A DNA stretch of 64,000 bases from Duganella sp. BJB476. GTDB lineage: Bacteria > Pseudomonadota > Gammaproteobacteria > Burkholderiales > Burkholderiaceae_D. Positions 41,773-50,664 of this stretch are shown here, one piece after another. Under the pieces are notes generated by a model. It ran no database searches, had not been told where the DNA came from, and saw only the letters and a program-made list of their open reading frames with translations. The translations under genes were made by a program, and so were the position numbers. The stretch lies in assembly GCF_003416895.1 (NCBI RefSeq), contig NZ_QVIO01000011.1, forward strand, positions 24,824 to 88,823. Direction: 5' to 3'. Positions within the stretch are counted from its first letter, which is position 1, and every line of letters begins with the position of its first letter.

Positions 41773-41791
41773 CTTCAACCTTTGCTTGAAG
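41773..41791. promoter_or_regulatory. Inverted repeat CTTCAA-N7-TTGAAG, candidate operator
   Basis: Perfect 6-bp inverted repeat, 8 bp before the LysR start codon and in the divergent intergenic region. Position fits an autoregulatory LysR site; the sequence does not contain the exact T-N11-A core, so the assignment is tentative. Confidence 0.35.
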
Positions 41792-41878
41792 ATGATGTTA
41801 CTCACCTGATACTACCGCTATCGAGTCAGCGTGACCATACTTGGTTCATCCCAACCACATCGAAAAGTGAGCTAGATC

Positions 41879-42478
41879 ATGAACATCTCCATCATCGGCG
41901 CAGGCGCCATCGGTACCGCCATCGCCCGCCTGCTGTCCCGCGCCGGCATCGCCGCCTCCATCGCCAACAGCCGCGGCCCCGAATCGCTGGCCGCGCTGAC
42001 GGCGGAACTGGGCCCGCACATCAAGGCCGTCAGCGTCGAGGAAGCGGCCAAGGCGGACCTGGTCTTCATCGCCGTGCAGTGGGGCCGCCTGGCCGACGCG
42101 GTGCGCAAGCTGCCCGCCTGGAACGGCCGCATCGTCATCGACGCCAACAACGCCATCGAAGCGCCGTCGTTCACGGCGGTCGACCTGGGCGGCCGCGCTT
42201 CGAGCGCCGTGGTTGCCGGGCTGCTGCCGGGCGCACGCGTGGTCAAGGCCTTCAATCACCTGGTCGCCGCGCTGCTGGCATCCGATCCGCAAGCCGAGGG
42301 CGGACGCCGCGTGCTGTTCTACTCGGGCGACGATGCGGATGCCAAGAAAACCGTCGGCCAGTTGATCGAACAACTGGGCTTTGCCGGCATCGACCTGGGG
42401 ACGCTGGACGGCGGCGGCAGGCTGGCGCAATTCCCCGGCGGCCCGCTGCCTGTACTGAACCTGGTGCGCTACGCTTAA
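41879..42478 (+). CDS. NAD(P)-binding oxidoreductase, F420-dependent NADP reductase-like
   Basis: 199-residue Rossmann protein. The dinucleotide-binding loop is at the very start (ISIIGAGAIGTAIARLLSRAG) with a NADP-type basic/serine patch (ANSRGPESLAALTAEL). AVQWGRLADAV, IDANNAIEAPSF and VKAFNHLVAALLASDP follow the YrdR/NpdG-like pattern. Probably a small quinone or NADP-linked reductase; the substrate is unknown. Likely controlled by the divergent LysR protein. Confidence 0.85.
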   Translation: MNISIIGAGAIGTAIARLLSRAGIAASIANSRGPESLAALTAELGPHIKAVSVEEAAKADLVFIAVQWGRLADAVRKLPAWNGRIVIDANNAIEAPSFTAVDLGGRASSAVVAGLLPGARVVKAFNHLVAALLASDPQAEGGRRVLFYSGDDADAKKTVGQLIEQLGFAGIDLGTLDGGGRLAQFPGGPLPVLNLVRYA

Positions 42479-42598
42479 TCTGTAGCCAACGTTGCGGCAT
42501 CGCGACAGACCGACCATTAAAGTGACACGAACGGGTAATCTAGGGACAATCAAGTTTCCAGACTGCCCGTTTTCGCTTTCCCCGGAAGGAATACCGCC

Positions 42599-44182
42599 AT
42601 GTCGTTCGACCACGTAAAAATCGGCACCCGCCTCGGTTTCGGCTTCGCCATCGTCCTGGCGTTGCTGGTCGCCGTCATCGTGCTGGGGCTGAGCTCCATG
42701 ACCCGCATCGGCAGCCGCACGCACGACATCATCGACGACAAGAACGTCAAGATGGAGGCGGCCAACCGCATGGTGGACAACGTGCGCAACATCACGCTGT
42801 CGCTGACGAATATCGTGGTGGTGCCCAGCACGGCGGAAGTGAACGCCGAGCTGGAAAAGATCGGCGAATCGCGCAAGAAGTACGGCGCGGCCAAGAAGAT
42901 CCTCAGCGAACATATCACCGACGACAAGGAAAAAGCCATGCTGGCCACGCTGGATGGCCTGCTGAAGGAAGGCGCGGCCAAGAACAACAAGGTGATCGAA
43001 CTGCGCAAGGAAGGCGAGATCCAGGACGCCACCGCCTACCTCACGCAAACCGCCGCACCCAGCCTGAAAGGCGTGTTGAAAGCGCTCGACGACATCCTCG
43101 TCTACGAAACCGCGCAGGCCAAACAAGCCGGCGAGGAAGTCGAAGCCGTGCTGCGCACCGCGCAGATGGTGCAGGTGGGCCTGGGCGCGCTGGCGATGGC
43201 GCTGGGCTGCGGCGTGGCCTGGTTCATCACGCGCTCGATCACGGTGCCGCTGAACGCCGCGGTCGACGTGGCGGAGACGGTGGCCTCGGGCGACCTGTCG
43301 TCCCACATCCGGACCGGCGCCACCGATGAAACGGGCCGCCTGCTCAGCGCCCTCAAGTCGATGAACGACAGCCTGCTGCAGGTGGTCGGCCAGGTGCGGC
43401 AAGGGACCGATACCATCGCCACCGCATCGAATGAAATCGCCGCCGGCAACCTGGACCTGTCCTCGCGCACCGAGGAACAAGCCAGCTCGCTGGAGGAAAC
43501 CGCATCGTCGATGGAGCAGCTGACCAGCACCGTCAAGCAGAACGCCGACAACGCGCGCCAGGCCAACACGCTGGCGCGCAGCGCGTCGGAGGTGGCGACC
43601 AAGGGCGGCGCCATCGTCGCGCAGGTGGTGGACACCATGGGCAACATCAACAGCTCCTCGCGCAAGATCGTCGACATCATCGCCGTCATCGACGGCATCG
43701 CCTTCCAGACCAACATCCTGGCGCTCAACGCCGCCGTCGAAGCGGCGCGCGCCGGCGAGCAGGGACGCGGGTTCGCGGTGGTGGCGTCGGAAGTGCGCAA
43801 CCTGGCGCAGCGCAGCGCGGCGGCGGCCAAGGAAATCAAGGAGCTGATTTCGGCCTCGGTGGCCAACGTCGACGACGGCTCGCGGCTGGTCGGCGAAGCG
43901 GGGCAGACCATGGGCGACATCGTCGACAGCATCCAGCGCGTGACCGACATCATGGGCGAGATCACCTCGGCCAGCCAGGAGCAGACCATGGGCATCGAGC
44001 AGATCAACATGGCCATCACGCAGATGGACGAGGTGACGCAGCAGAACGCCGCGCTGGTGGAACAGGCGGCGGCCGCGTCGCAGAGCATGCAGGAGCAGGC
44101 GGCGGCGCTGGCCTCGGTGGTGGGCTTCTTCAAAACCGGGGCGGCGCCGGGGACCGCTATAATGGTGCGCACCCACCACTAA
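42599..44182 (+). CDS. Methyl-accepting chemotaxis protein with four-helix-bundle sensor
   Basis: 527 residues: TM1 about 12-33, a periplasmic helical-bundle sensor (about 35-185), TM2 about 188-212, HAMP, then a long signalling domain. The hairpin tip is the standard one (GRGFAVVASEVRNLAQR), with methylation-type helices on either side. It has no CheR-binding pentapeptide at the C-terminus. Ligand unknown. No che genes are adjacent. Confidence 0.93.
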   Translation: MSFDHVKIGTRLGFGFAIVLALLVAVIVLGLSSMTRIGSRTHDIIDDKNVKMEAANRMVDNVRNITLSLTNIVVVPSTAEVNAELEKIGESRKKYGAAKKILSEHITDDKEKAMLATLDGLLKEGAAKNNKVIELRKEGEIQDATAYLTQTAAPSLKGVLKALDDILVYETAQAKQAGEEVEAVLRTAQMVQVGLGALAMALGCGVAWFITRSITVPLNAAVDVAETVASGDLSSHIRTGATDETGRLLSALKSMNDSLLQVVGQVRQGTDTIATASNEIAAGNLDLSSRTEEQASSLEETASSMEQLTSTVKQNADNARQANTLARSASEVATKGGAIVAQVVDTMGNINSSSRKIVDIIAVIDGIAFQTNILALNAAVEAARAGEQGRGFAVVASEVRNLAQRSAAAAKEIKELISASVANVDDGSRLVGEAGQTMGDIVDSIQRVTDIMGEITSASQEQTMGIEQINMAITQMDEVTQQNAALVEQAAAASQSMQEQAAALASVVGFFKTGAAPGTAIMVRTHH

Positions 44183-44196
44183 CGGAAGCCCGGCCC

Positions 44197-44634
44197 ATGC
44201 GCAAGATCCTGATCGTCCTGACCGCCCTGATGCTGACCGCATGCGTCGACGACACGGCCTCGTACTACGCGGACGGCAGCACCGGCAACCACGCCTTGAC
44301 GCTGCACCGCGCGCAGAAGCACTTCTGGAGCAGCGAAAGCAGCGTGGAGCTGATCATGCAGCGCCTGCCCGAGTGCCTGCGGCGTATCGAGTTGACCGAC
44401 ATGCCGGCCGACGATGTGGAGATTGAACTGCTGTCCGGCGGCGACAACGTCTGGACGCTGCGCGCCGGCAAGGAGATGTGGCAGGTTGAAACCCAGAGCT
44501 GCACCCAGTACCCCGACGTCAAAGGCGACGGCGGCGAATTGATCGGGGTGTTCCGGGTGGACGGCAAGAAGCTGGTGTTCGAAGCCGCCGTGCTTGAACC
44601 GGTCGGTTCCGACGCCACCGCGCCCGTCAAATAA
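44197..44634 (+). CDS. Small lipoprotein of unknown function
   Basis: 145 residues with a lipoprotein signal (MRKILIVLTALMLTAC, lipobox LTAC, Cys at 16). The mature part has two or three further cysteines (LPECLRRIEL, SCTQYPD) and mixed alpha/beta character; I do not recognise a family. It begins 14 bp after the upstream chemoreceptor stop, so the two are probably co-transcribed, and it ends exactly where the convergent chemoreceptor gene ends. Confidence 0.75.
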   Translation: MRKILIVLTALMLTACVDDTASYYADGSTGNHALTLHRAQKHFWSSESSVELIMQRLPECLRRIELTDMPADDVEIELLSGGDNVWTLRAGKEMWQVETQSCTQYPDVKGDGGELIGVFRVDGKKLVFEAAVLEPVGSDATAPVK

Positions 44635-46233
44635 TCAGCGCAAGGCCAGGCGGCTCGCCGGGCGCTTGCCACTGGCGCCCTGGTCGCCGCTCAGCTTGAA
44701 CCGGCTGACCAGCTCGGCCAGCAAGCCGGCCTGATCCTGCATGCTGCTGGCTGCGGCCGCAGCCTCCTCCACCAGCGCGGCGTTCTGCTGCGTCACCGAA
44801 TCCATCTCCGTGATCGCCATGTTGACGTGGCCGATGCCCGTGCTCTGCTCGCTCGACGCCTCGGTGATCGCCGACATGATCTGCGTCACCCGCGACACGC
44901 TGGCCACCACCTGATCCATCGTCGTGCCGGCTTCCGCCACCAGCACGCTGCCGGCGTTGATGCTTTCCACCGAAGCGTTGATCAGCTCCTTGATCTCCTT
45001 GGCCGCGCCGGCCGAGCGCTGCGCCAGGTTGCGCACCTCGGACGCCACCACCGCGAAGCCGCGTCCCTGCTCGCCCGCGCGCGCCGCCTCCACCGCTGCG
45101 TTCAGCGCCAGGATGTTGGTCTGGAAGGCGATGCCGTCGATCACGCTGATGATGTCGACGATGCGCGTGGCCGAGGCATTGATGGTGTCCATGGTCTGCA
45201 CCACTTTCGACACCACATGCCCGCCCTTCTCCGCCACCGACGACGCCGACAGCACCAGCTGGTTGGCCTGCACCGCGTTGTCGGCGTTCTGGTTCACGGT
45301 CGAGGTCAGTTCCTCCATCGAGGCGGCCGTCTCCTCCAGCGAGCTGGCCTGCGATTCGGTGCGCGCCGACAAATCCATATTGCCCGAGGCGATCTCGCCG
45401 GACGCGGTGGCGATGGTGTCGGCGCTGCGGCGGATTTCGCCGATGGTGTCGGCCAGCCGCGCCTGCATCGACTTCATGCCGTACAAGATGCTGGCGCGGT
45501 CCGAGTCATGCGTCTTGATGCTGGCGCTGAGGTCGCCGCCGGCGATCTGCTGGGCGATTTCGCTGACGTATTCGGGATCGCCGCCGATGGTGTGGCGCAA
45601 GCTCTTGTTGACCATGCTGACGATGGCCCACAGCACCAGGCACACCAGCGCCAGCACGCCGGCCGACTTGTACAGCGACTGGTAGAAGGCGGTGTCTATA
45701 TCGTCGATGTAGGCGCCGGTGACCAGGTCCCAGTCCCACTGCGCGAAGTGCACCACGCGGCTCATCTTCGGCACCGGGTCCTTGGTGTTCGGCCGGGTCC
45801 AGGAATAGCGCACAAAGCCGCCCCCCTCCGGTTTGGCGCCTGCTGCGGCAATGTCGCGGTACAGATAGACGCCGTTGGGGTCCTTGAAATCGGCCATGTC
45901 CTTGCCGTTGTTTTCCACCTTGAAGGGATTCATCAACGAACGGGTGCCCTGGGTGATGGTGATGTAGCCATCCTTGCCGAAGCGCAGGCCGGCGATCACG
46001 GCCATCGCCTGTTTCTGCGCGTCTTCCTTGCTCAGGGCGCCGGAGGTGGCCTTTTCGCCGTACAGCTTGAGAATGCTCATGCCGGCGTCGTCCAGGTTCA
46101 TCAGGTCGATCTGGCGTTCCTCGATGCGCACGTCGCGCATCTGCATGGTCTGGTACAGGAAGATGGCGGTGATGCACAGCAGGCTGCAAATCAACGGTAC
46201 CCAGAGCTTCTGTTGGAAGGACAACTTATTCAT
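44635..46233 (-). CDS. Methyl-accepting chemotaxis protein with single Cache sensor
   Basis: 532 residues: TM1 about 10-28, a periplasmic sCache-type domain (about 30-185, with RFGKDGYITI, SLMNPFKVENNGKDM, and HFAQWDWDLVTGAYIDDID), TM2 about 190-210, HAMP, and a signalling domain with the conserved tip GRGFAVVASEVRNLAQRS. Cache sensors of this type often bind small carboxylates (family knowledge). The signalling half is closely similar to that of the MCP at 42599-44182 on the opposite strand, so the locus carries a long inverted similarity. Confidence 0.93.
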   Translation of the reverse strand: MNKLSFQQKLWVPLICSLLCITAIFLYQTMQMRDVRIEERQIDLMNLDDAGMSILKLYGEKATSGALSKEDAQKQAMAVIAGLRFGKDGYITITQGTRSLMNPFKVENNGKDMADFKDPNGVYLYRDIAAAGAKPEGGGFVRYSWTRPNTKDPVPKMSRVVHFAQWDWDLVTGAYIDDIDTAFYQSLYKSAGVLALVCLVLWAIVSMVNKSLRHTIGGDPEYVSEIAQQIAGGDLSASIKTHDSDRASILYGMKSMQARLADTIGEIRRSADTIATASGEIASGNMDLSARTESQASSLEETAASMEELTSTVNQNADNAVQANQLVLSASSVAEKGGHVVSKVVQTMDTINASATRIVDIISVIDGIAFQTNILALNAAVEAARAGEQGRGFAVVASEVRNLAQRSAGAAKEIKELINASVESINAGSVLVAEAGTTMDQVVASVSRVTQIMSAITEASSEQSTGIGHVNMAITEMDSVTQQNAALVEEAAAAASSMQDQAGLLAELVSRFKLSGDQGASGKRPASRLALR

Positions 46234-46330
46234 GGTACAGGGTCTCCGTATTGTCTTGTGGAAACCAGAATACCCGAATTGTCTCGGACAAATGTCGCTT
46301 ATTTACAAATTTGGCATCAATAAAACACAA

Positions 46331-46360
46331 CGGGCGCCGCGATCTGCATCGTGGCGCCCG
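46331..46360 (-). terminator. Terminator hairpin after the DUF4148-like gene
   Basis: 13-bp stem with one G-T wobble (cgggcgccgcgat with atcgtggcgcccg) around a 4-nt loop, 20 bp beyond the stop at 46381. The minus strand continues ttgtgtttta, a modest U-tract. Confidence 0.7.
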
Positions 46361-46380
46361 CAGGGAAAAACTGTACCGAT

Positions 46381-46677
46381 TTACTGGGCGCTGCTGTCTT
46401 TGACGGCCTTGGCGGCCAGTTGCGCCTCCACCTTGGCGGTCTTGCCGCGTGGCGCCACGTAGGCGACGTCGGTGGTGACTTCGTTCCGCTCCAGCGCGCC
46501 GGCCTGGATGGCGGCGAGGGTTTCAGCCTTCACCTGGGCGCGGGTGACCGTGCTTGGAGCAGACTTGACGTAGGCGATGTCCGCGGTGACTTCGTTCTGC
46601 TCTACAGGGCCCTGGGCGAAAGCTGCACCAGCAGCAAGCAGGAGGGAGACCGATGCGATGATGGATTTGGCGTTCAT
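46381..46677 (-). CDS. Small secreted DUF4148-like protein
   Basis: 98 residues with a Sec signal peptide (SIIASVSLLLAAGAAFAQ). The mature part contains STVTRAQVKAETLAAIQAGAL, the core of DUF4148-type periplasmic proteins common in Burkholderiales. Two partially duplicated halves are visible (EQNEVTADIAYVK and ERNEVTTDVAYVA). Function unknown. It has its own terminator and a 143-bp upstream gap. Confidence 0.75.
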   Translation of the reverse strand: MNAKSIIASVSLLLAAGAAFAQGPVEQNEVTADIAYVKSAPSTVTRAQVKAETLAAIQAGALERNEVTTDVAYVAPRGKTAKVEAQLAAKAVKDSSAQ

Positions 46678-46820
46678 TTTGAAGCTCCTTGTCAGATTAA
46701 GTGTGGCACCCAGTTCTGAGTGCCAACCGGCTTTGTGTCGTCGATGGAGTCATATTAGGATTAATTTTTCAGATATAAAAGCGCAAATATCCGGTCAAAC
46801 CAATCCGATTATCTGATCAG

Positions 46821-47819
46821 TCAGTCCTTTTCGCTGTCCAGCACCGCGGTCGAATGCGCGTCGTAACGGCTGCCTGCGGCGGCGCCGGCCGGCACCGCCT
46901 GTTCCAGCCGCGCCAGGTCGGCGGCCGACAGCTGCAGCCGGGTCGAGGCCAGCGCCTCCTCCAACCGCACGCGGGTGCGGGCGCCCACCAGCGGCACGAT
47001 GTCCTGGCCCTGCGCCGCCACCCAGGCGATCGCCACCTGCGCCACCGACACGCCCAGCTCGCCGGCGATGGCGCGCAGCTTTTCCACCAGCGCCAGGTTG
47101 CGGTCCAGGTTCTCGCCCTGGAAGCGCGGGCTGGCCAGGCCGCGGAAGTCGGCCTCGCCTTCGCGCTGCTTGCTCCAGTGGCCGCTGATCAGGCCGCGCG
47201 ACAGCACGCCGTAGGCGGTGACGCCGATGCCCAGCTCGCGGCAGGTTTGCAAGATGCCATTCTCGATGCCGCGCGAGATCATCGAATACTCGATCTGCAG
47301 ATCGGCGATCGGATGCACGGCGTGGGCGCGGCGCAAGGTCTCGCTGCCGACCTCGGACAGGCCGATGTGCTTGACCTTGCCGGCCTGGACCAGCTCGGCG
47401 ATGGCGCCGACGGTGTCCTCGATCGGCACGTTCGGATCGAGGCGGGCCGGACGGTAGATGTCGATGTGCTCGACGCCCAGGCGCTTCAGCGAATACGCAG
47501 CGAAGTTCTTCACCGCCACCGGCCGGGTATCGATGCCGATCCAGTTGCCGGCCGGGTCGCGCAGGGCGCCGAACTTGACGCTGATCTGCACCTGGTCGCG
47601 GCCGCCGGCGGCCAGCGCCTCGGCCACCAGCAGTTCGTTGTGGCCCATGCCGTAGAAATCGCCGGTGTCGAGCAGGGTGACGCCGGCGTCCATGGCGGCG
47701 CGGATGGTGGCCAGGCTTTCCTTGCGGTCGGCCGGGCCGTACAGGTCGGACATGCCCATCAGGCCCAGGCCCAGTTGAGCGACTTGCGGGCCGGTGCGGC
47801 CGAGTTTGCGGGTTTGCAT
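46821..47819 (-). CDS. Aldo/keto reductase
   Basis: 332-residue NADPH-dependent oxidoreductase with a TIM-barrel fold. N-terminal RKLGRTGPQVAQLGLGLMGMS, catalytic Asp51, Tyr56 and Lys82 are in place. The usual catalytic His is replaced: the motif reads DIYRPARLDP where AKR13-type enzymes have YQHR. The variant is common in a proteobacterial subgroup and may change reaction range. Cofactor-binding end: VPLVGARTRVRLEEALAS. Divergent from a LysR regulator. Confidence 0.9.
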   Translation of the reverse strand: MQTRKLGRTGPQVAQLGLGLMGMSDLYGPADRKESLATIRAAMDAGVTLLDTGDFYGMGHNELLVAEALAAGGRDQVQISVKFGALRDPAGNWIGIDTRPVAVKNFAAYSLKRLGVEHIDIYRPARLDPNVPIEDTVGAIAELVQAGKVKHIGLSEVGSETLRRAHAVHPIADLQIEYSMISRGIENGILQTCRELGIGVTAYGVLSRGLISGHWSKQREGEADFRGLASPRFQGENLDRNLALVEKLRAIAGELGVSVAQVAIAWVAAQGQDIVPLVGARTRVRLEEALASTRLQLSAADLARLEQAVPAGAAAGSRYDAHSTAVLDSEKD

Positions 47820-47867
47820 GATGAATCTCCAGGGTGGTTAGCGAGTGGATTCATTATGCTATTATCG

Positions 47868-47878
47868 ATTGCAGCAAT
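47868..47878. promoter_or_regulatory. Inverted repeat ATTGC-A-GCAAT, candidate LysR operator
   Basis: Perfect 5-1-5 inverted repeat in the 104-bp region between the aldo/keto reductase and its divergent LysR gene, embedded in a broader AT-rich dyad (ttat...ataa). The assignment as operator is positional. Confidence 0.35.
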
Positions 47879-47923
47879 AAATACCGTAAATCCTATTACT
47901 TTATTCGAACACAGATAACAATC

Positions 47924-48832
47924 ATGGACCAATTCAAGGCCATGCAGATCTTCAAGGCGGTGGCCGACTGCAAGAGTTTCACCCAGGCCGCCGAGCAGCT
48001 GGACCTGCCCAAGCCCACCGTCACCAACGCCGTGCAGGCCATCGAACAGCAGCTGGGCGTGCGCCTGCTCCAGCGCACCACGCGCAAGGTCAGCCTGACG
48101 GTCGAGGGCGCGCAATACCTGGAGCGCTGCACCGCCCTGCTCAACGACCTGGACAATCTCAACGGCCTGTTCGCCGGCGAAGGCCGGCTGCTCAGCGGCG
48201 CGGTGCGGGTTGACTTGCCGGAACGGCTGGCCCACCTGTACGTGATCCCGGCGCTGCCGGCCTTCTTCCAGCGCCACCCGCACATCCAGGTGCGGCTGGG
48301 CTCGAATGACCGCTTCGTCGACCTGGTCGGCGAAGGCATCGATTGCGCGGTGCGCGGCGGCACGCTGCGCGATTCCACGCTGGTGGCGCGCCGCATCGAC
48401 TCAATGGAGCAGATCAACGTCGCCTCGCCGGCCTACCTGGCGCGCCACGGCCGGCCGCGGACGCTGGAAGACTTGCGGCAACACACGGCGGTCAACTTCT
48501 TCTCCAGCCAGAGCGGGCGCGACCTCGACTGGGAATATGTGGATGCCGATGGCGTCGAGCGCACCCAGGCCATGCGCAGCCAGGTTTCGGTCAGCGGCAC
48601 CGAGGCCTATCTGGCCGCCTGCCTGGCCGGACTGGGGCTGATCCAGATGCCGCGCCAAAGCCTGGCGCCGCTGCTGGCCTCGGGCGAACTGGAGGAAATC
48701 CTGCCGCAATGGCGCCCCGCGCCGCTGCCTTTAAACATCGTTTATGCCCACAATCGCCACCTGTCGCCGAGGGTGCGGGTGTTTGTAGACTGGCTTGCTA
48801 GTGTTCTTGAGCAACAAACTGTGTCAGAATGA
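47924..48832 (+). CDS. LysR-family transcriptional regulator
   Basis: 302 residues from ATG at 47924 (MDQFKAMQIFKAVADCKSFTQAAEQL); an in-frame start at 47834 would add 30 unlikely residues. HTH: LPKPTVTNAVQAIEQQLGVRLLQRTTR. C-terminal ligand-binding region includes GIDCAVRGGTLRDSTLVARRI. The probable target is the divergent aldo/keto reductase gene. The M28 peptidase gene starts 28 bp after its stop. Confidence 0.9.
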   Translation: MDQFKAMQIFKAVADCKSFTQAAEQLDLPKPTVTNAVQAIEQQLGVRLLQRTTRKVSLTVEGAQYLERCTALLNDLDNLNGLFAGEGRLLSGAVRVDLPERLAHLYVIPALPAFFQRHPHIQVRLGSNDRFVDLVGEGIDCAVRGGTLRDSTLVARRIDSMEQINVASPAYLARHGRPRTLEDLRQHTAVNFFSSQSGRDLDWEYVDADGVERTQAMRSQVSVSGTEAYLAACLAGLGLIQMPRQSLAPLLASGELEEILPQWRPAPLPLNIVYAHNRHLSPRVRVFVDWLASVLEQQTVSE

Positions 48833-48860
48833 GGCATTCCTTCTTAACAATCCTTTCCAC

Positions 48861-50525
48861 ATGAGATACCTACTGTCGATGGCGCTGCTGGCGTTAGGCG
48901 TCGGCCATGCCCACGCCGCCGCGCCCAAGGCCGGAAAACCGGTCGAGGCCGCGATTGCGGGCATCGACGGCGAACGCCTGTTGCAGCACATCACCATGCT
49001 GGCCTCCGACGACTTCGAAGGCCGCGCGCCCGGCACGCCTGGCGAAACCGTCACCATCGACTACCTGCAGCAACAATTCAAGAAGCTGGGCCTGGAGCCG
49101 GGCAACCCGGACGGCACGTATGTGCAGGCGGTGCCGCTGGTGGCCATTTCCAGCCATCCGACGCTGAGCTACATCAAGGACGGCCAGAGCAAGCAGCTGA
49201 CCTTCGGCGACGACTATGTCGCCTGGACCGCGCGCACCGAGAAGAAAATCGAGGTGGCCAATTCCGAGCTGGTGTTTGTCGGCTACGGCGTGCAGGCGCC
49301 GGAATTCCAGTGGGACGACTACAAGGGCGTCGACCTGAAGGGCAAGACTCTGGTCATGCTGATCAACGACCCGCCGCTGCCGGACCCCAAGCATCCCAAG
49401 CTGCTGGACCCGGCCATGTTCGGCGGCAACGCGATCACCCGCTACGGCCGCTGGAACTACAAATTCGAGATGGCGGCCAAGATGGGCGCGGCCGCCGCGC
49501 TGATCGTGCACGAGACCAAGCAGGCCACCTATCCCTACGAGGTGGTGCGCAATAGCTGGGGCCGCGAGAATTTCGCCCTCAAGAGCAAGACGCCGGACCC
49601 GGCCTTCCCGGCCATCCCCGGCTGGCTGCAAGGCGACCGTGCGCGCGAGCTGTTCAAGGCCGGCGGCCAGGATTTCGACGCGCTCAAGCAGCAGGCCTTG
49701 TCGCGCAGCTTCAAGCCGGTGCCGCTGGGCGTCAAGCTCAACGTCACGGCGCTGAACGCCTGGCGCGAAGTCGGCTCGCACAACGTGGTGGGCAAGATCG
49801 CCGGTTCCGATCCGTTGTTGAAGAATGAAGTGATCGTCTACAGCGCGCACTGGGACCATTTCGGCATCGACGAGAGCTTGCCGGGTCCGCGCACGCAGCA
49901 GATCTTCCACGGCGCCATGGACAACGCCACCGGCGTCGCCGCGCTGCTGGAGATCGCCCGCGTCTACAAGGCGCTGCCGGTGGCGCCCAAGCGCACCATC
50001 GTGTTCGTGCTGACCACGGCGGAGGAACGCGGCCTGCTGGGCGCGCAATACTACGCACGCAATCCGCTGTACCCGCTGAACAAGACGCTGTTGAACATCA
50101 ACGTGGACGGCCTGAACATGTGGGGCCGCACCCGCGATGTCGAGCTGAGCGGCATGGGCAAATCCAACGCCGACGATCTGGTTGCCGCCATCGCGCGCAG
50201 CCAGGGCCGCACGGTGCGGCCGGACAGCAACGCCGACTATGGCAGCTTCTACCGGGGCGACCAGTTCGAGTTCGCCAGGGGCGGCGTGCCGGTGGTGTAT
50301 CTGCGCAGCAGTTCCAACTTCATCGGCAAAACTGCCGGCTACGGCCGCGAAAAGCTGCTGAACTACAGCGCCCACCAGTACCACACCGTCAACGACACGG
50401 TGCAAGCCAAATGGGACACCAGCGGCGCGGTGGAAGACATCGAACTGCTGTTCAAAGCCGGCTACCAGACCGCCCAGGGCAAAGACCGCCCGCAGTGGAA
50501 AGACAACGCCGAGTTCAAGCGCTGA
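48861..50525 (+). CDS. M28-family metallopeptidase (secreted)
   Basis: 554 residues from ATG at 48861 with a signal peptide (MRYLLSMALLALGVGHAHAA). A PA-type insert domain is at about 110-270. The di-zinc site is complete: YSAHWDHFGID (His/Asp), GAMDNATGVAALLE (bridging Asp), TTAEERGLLGAQ (Glu general base and ligand), INVDGLNMWG (Asp) and SAHQYHTVNDT (His). Probable aminopeptidase or carboxypeptidase acting in the periplasm or outside. Its 3' side is 18 bp from the left end of the RAYT element. Confidence 0.92.
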   Translation: MRYLLSMALLALGVGHAHAAAPKAGKPVEAAIAGIDGERLLQHITMLASDDFEGRAPGTPGETVTIDYLQQQFKKLGLEPGNPDGTYVQAVPLVAISSHPTLSYIKDGQSKQLTFGDDYVAWTARTEKKIEVANSELVFVGYGVQAPEFQWDDYKGVDLKGKTLVMLINDPPLPDPKHPKLLDPAMFGGNAITRYGRWNYKFEMAAKMGAAAALIVHETKQATYPYEVVRNSWGRENFALKSKTPDPAFPAIPGWLQGDRARELFKAGGQDFDALKQQALSRSFKPVPLGVKLNVTALNAWREVGSHNVVGKIAGSDPLLKNEVIVYSAHWDHFGIDESLPGPRTQQIFHGAMDNATGVAALLEIARVYKALPVAPKRTIVFVLTTAEERGLLGAQYYARNPLYPLNKTLLNINVDGLNMWGRTRDVELSGMGKSNADDLVAAIARSQGRTVRPDSNADYGSFYRGDQFEFARGGVPVVYLRSSSNFIGKTAGYGREKLLNYSAHQYHTVNDTVQAKWDTSGAVEDIELLFKAGYQTAQGKDRPQWKDNAEFKR

Positions 50526-50543
50526 CATCTTGCCAAATCAACA

Positions 50544-50576
50544 CCGGGGTCAAGTCTGACATTCGGACACGGCCTC
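50544..50576 (+). repeat. Left terminal inverted repeat of RAYT element
   Basis: Begins ccggggtcaagtctgaca; complementary to 51521-51553 except at one position (g versus a near the inner end). Confidence 0.85.
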
Positions 50577-50664
50577 TGCTGTAACTGAAACAGATCAATC
50601 CGGACTGCGGCGGCTTCTGCGTTTTATCAGCGCCGCGCCGCAGCGCACCGACTACATTGCGGAG

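Noticed and set aside
44197..44634. The small lipoprotein as a chemoreceptor accessory
   Set aside because: Only adjacency supports it; no shared motif or known partner, so it is left as unknown.
46704..46725. TGGCAC-N10-GTGCCA inverted repeat before the DUF4148-like gene as a sigma-54 promoter
   Set aside because: No TTGC-type -12 element at the right distance on either strand; at most a leader hairpin.
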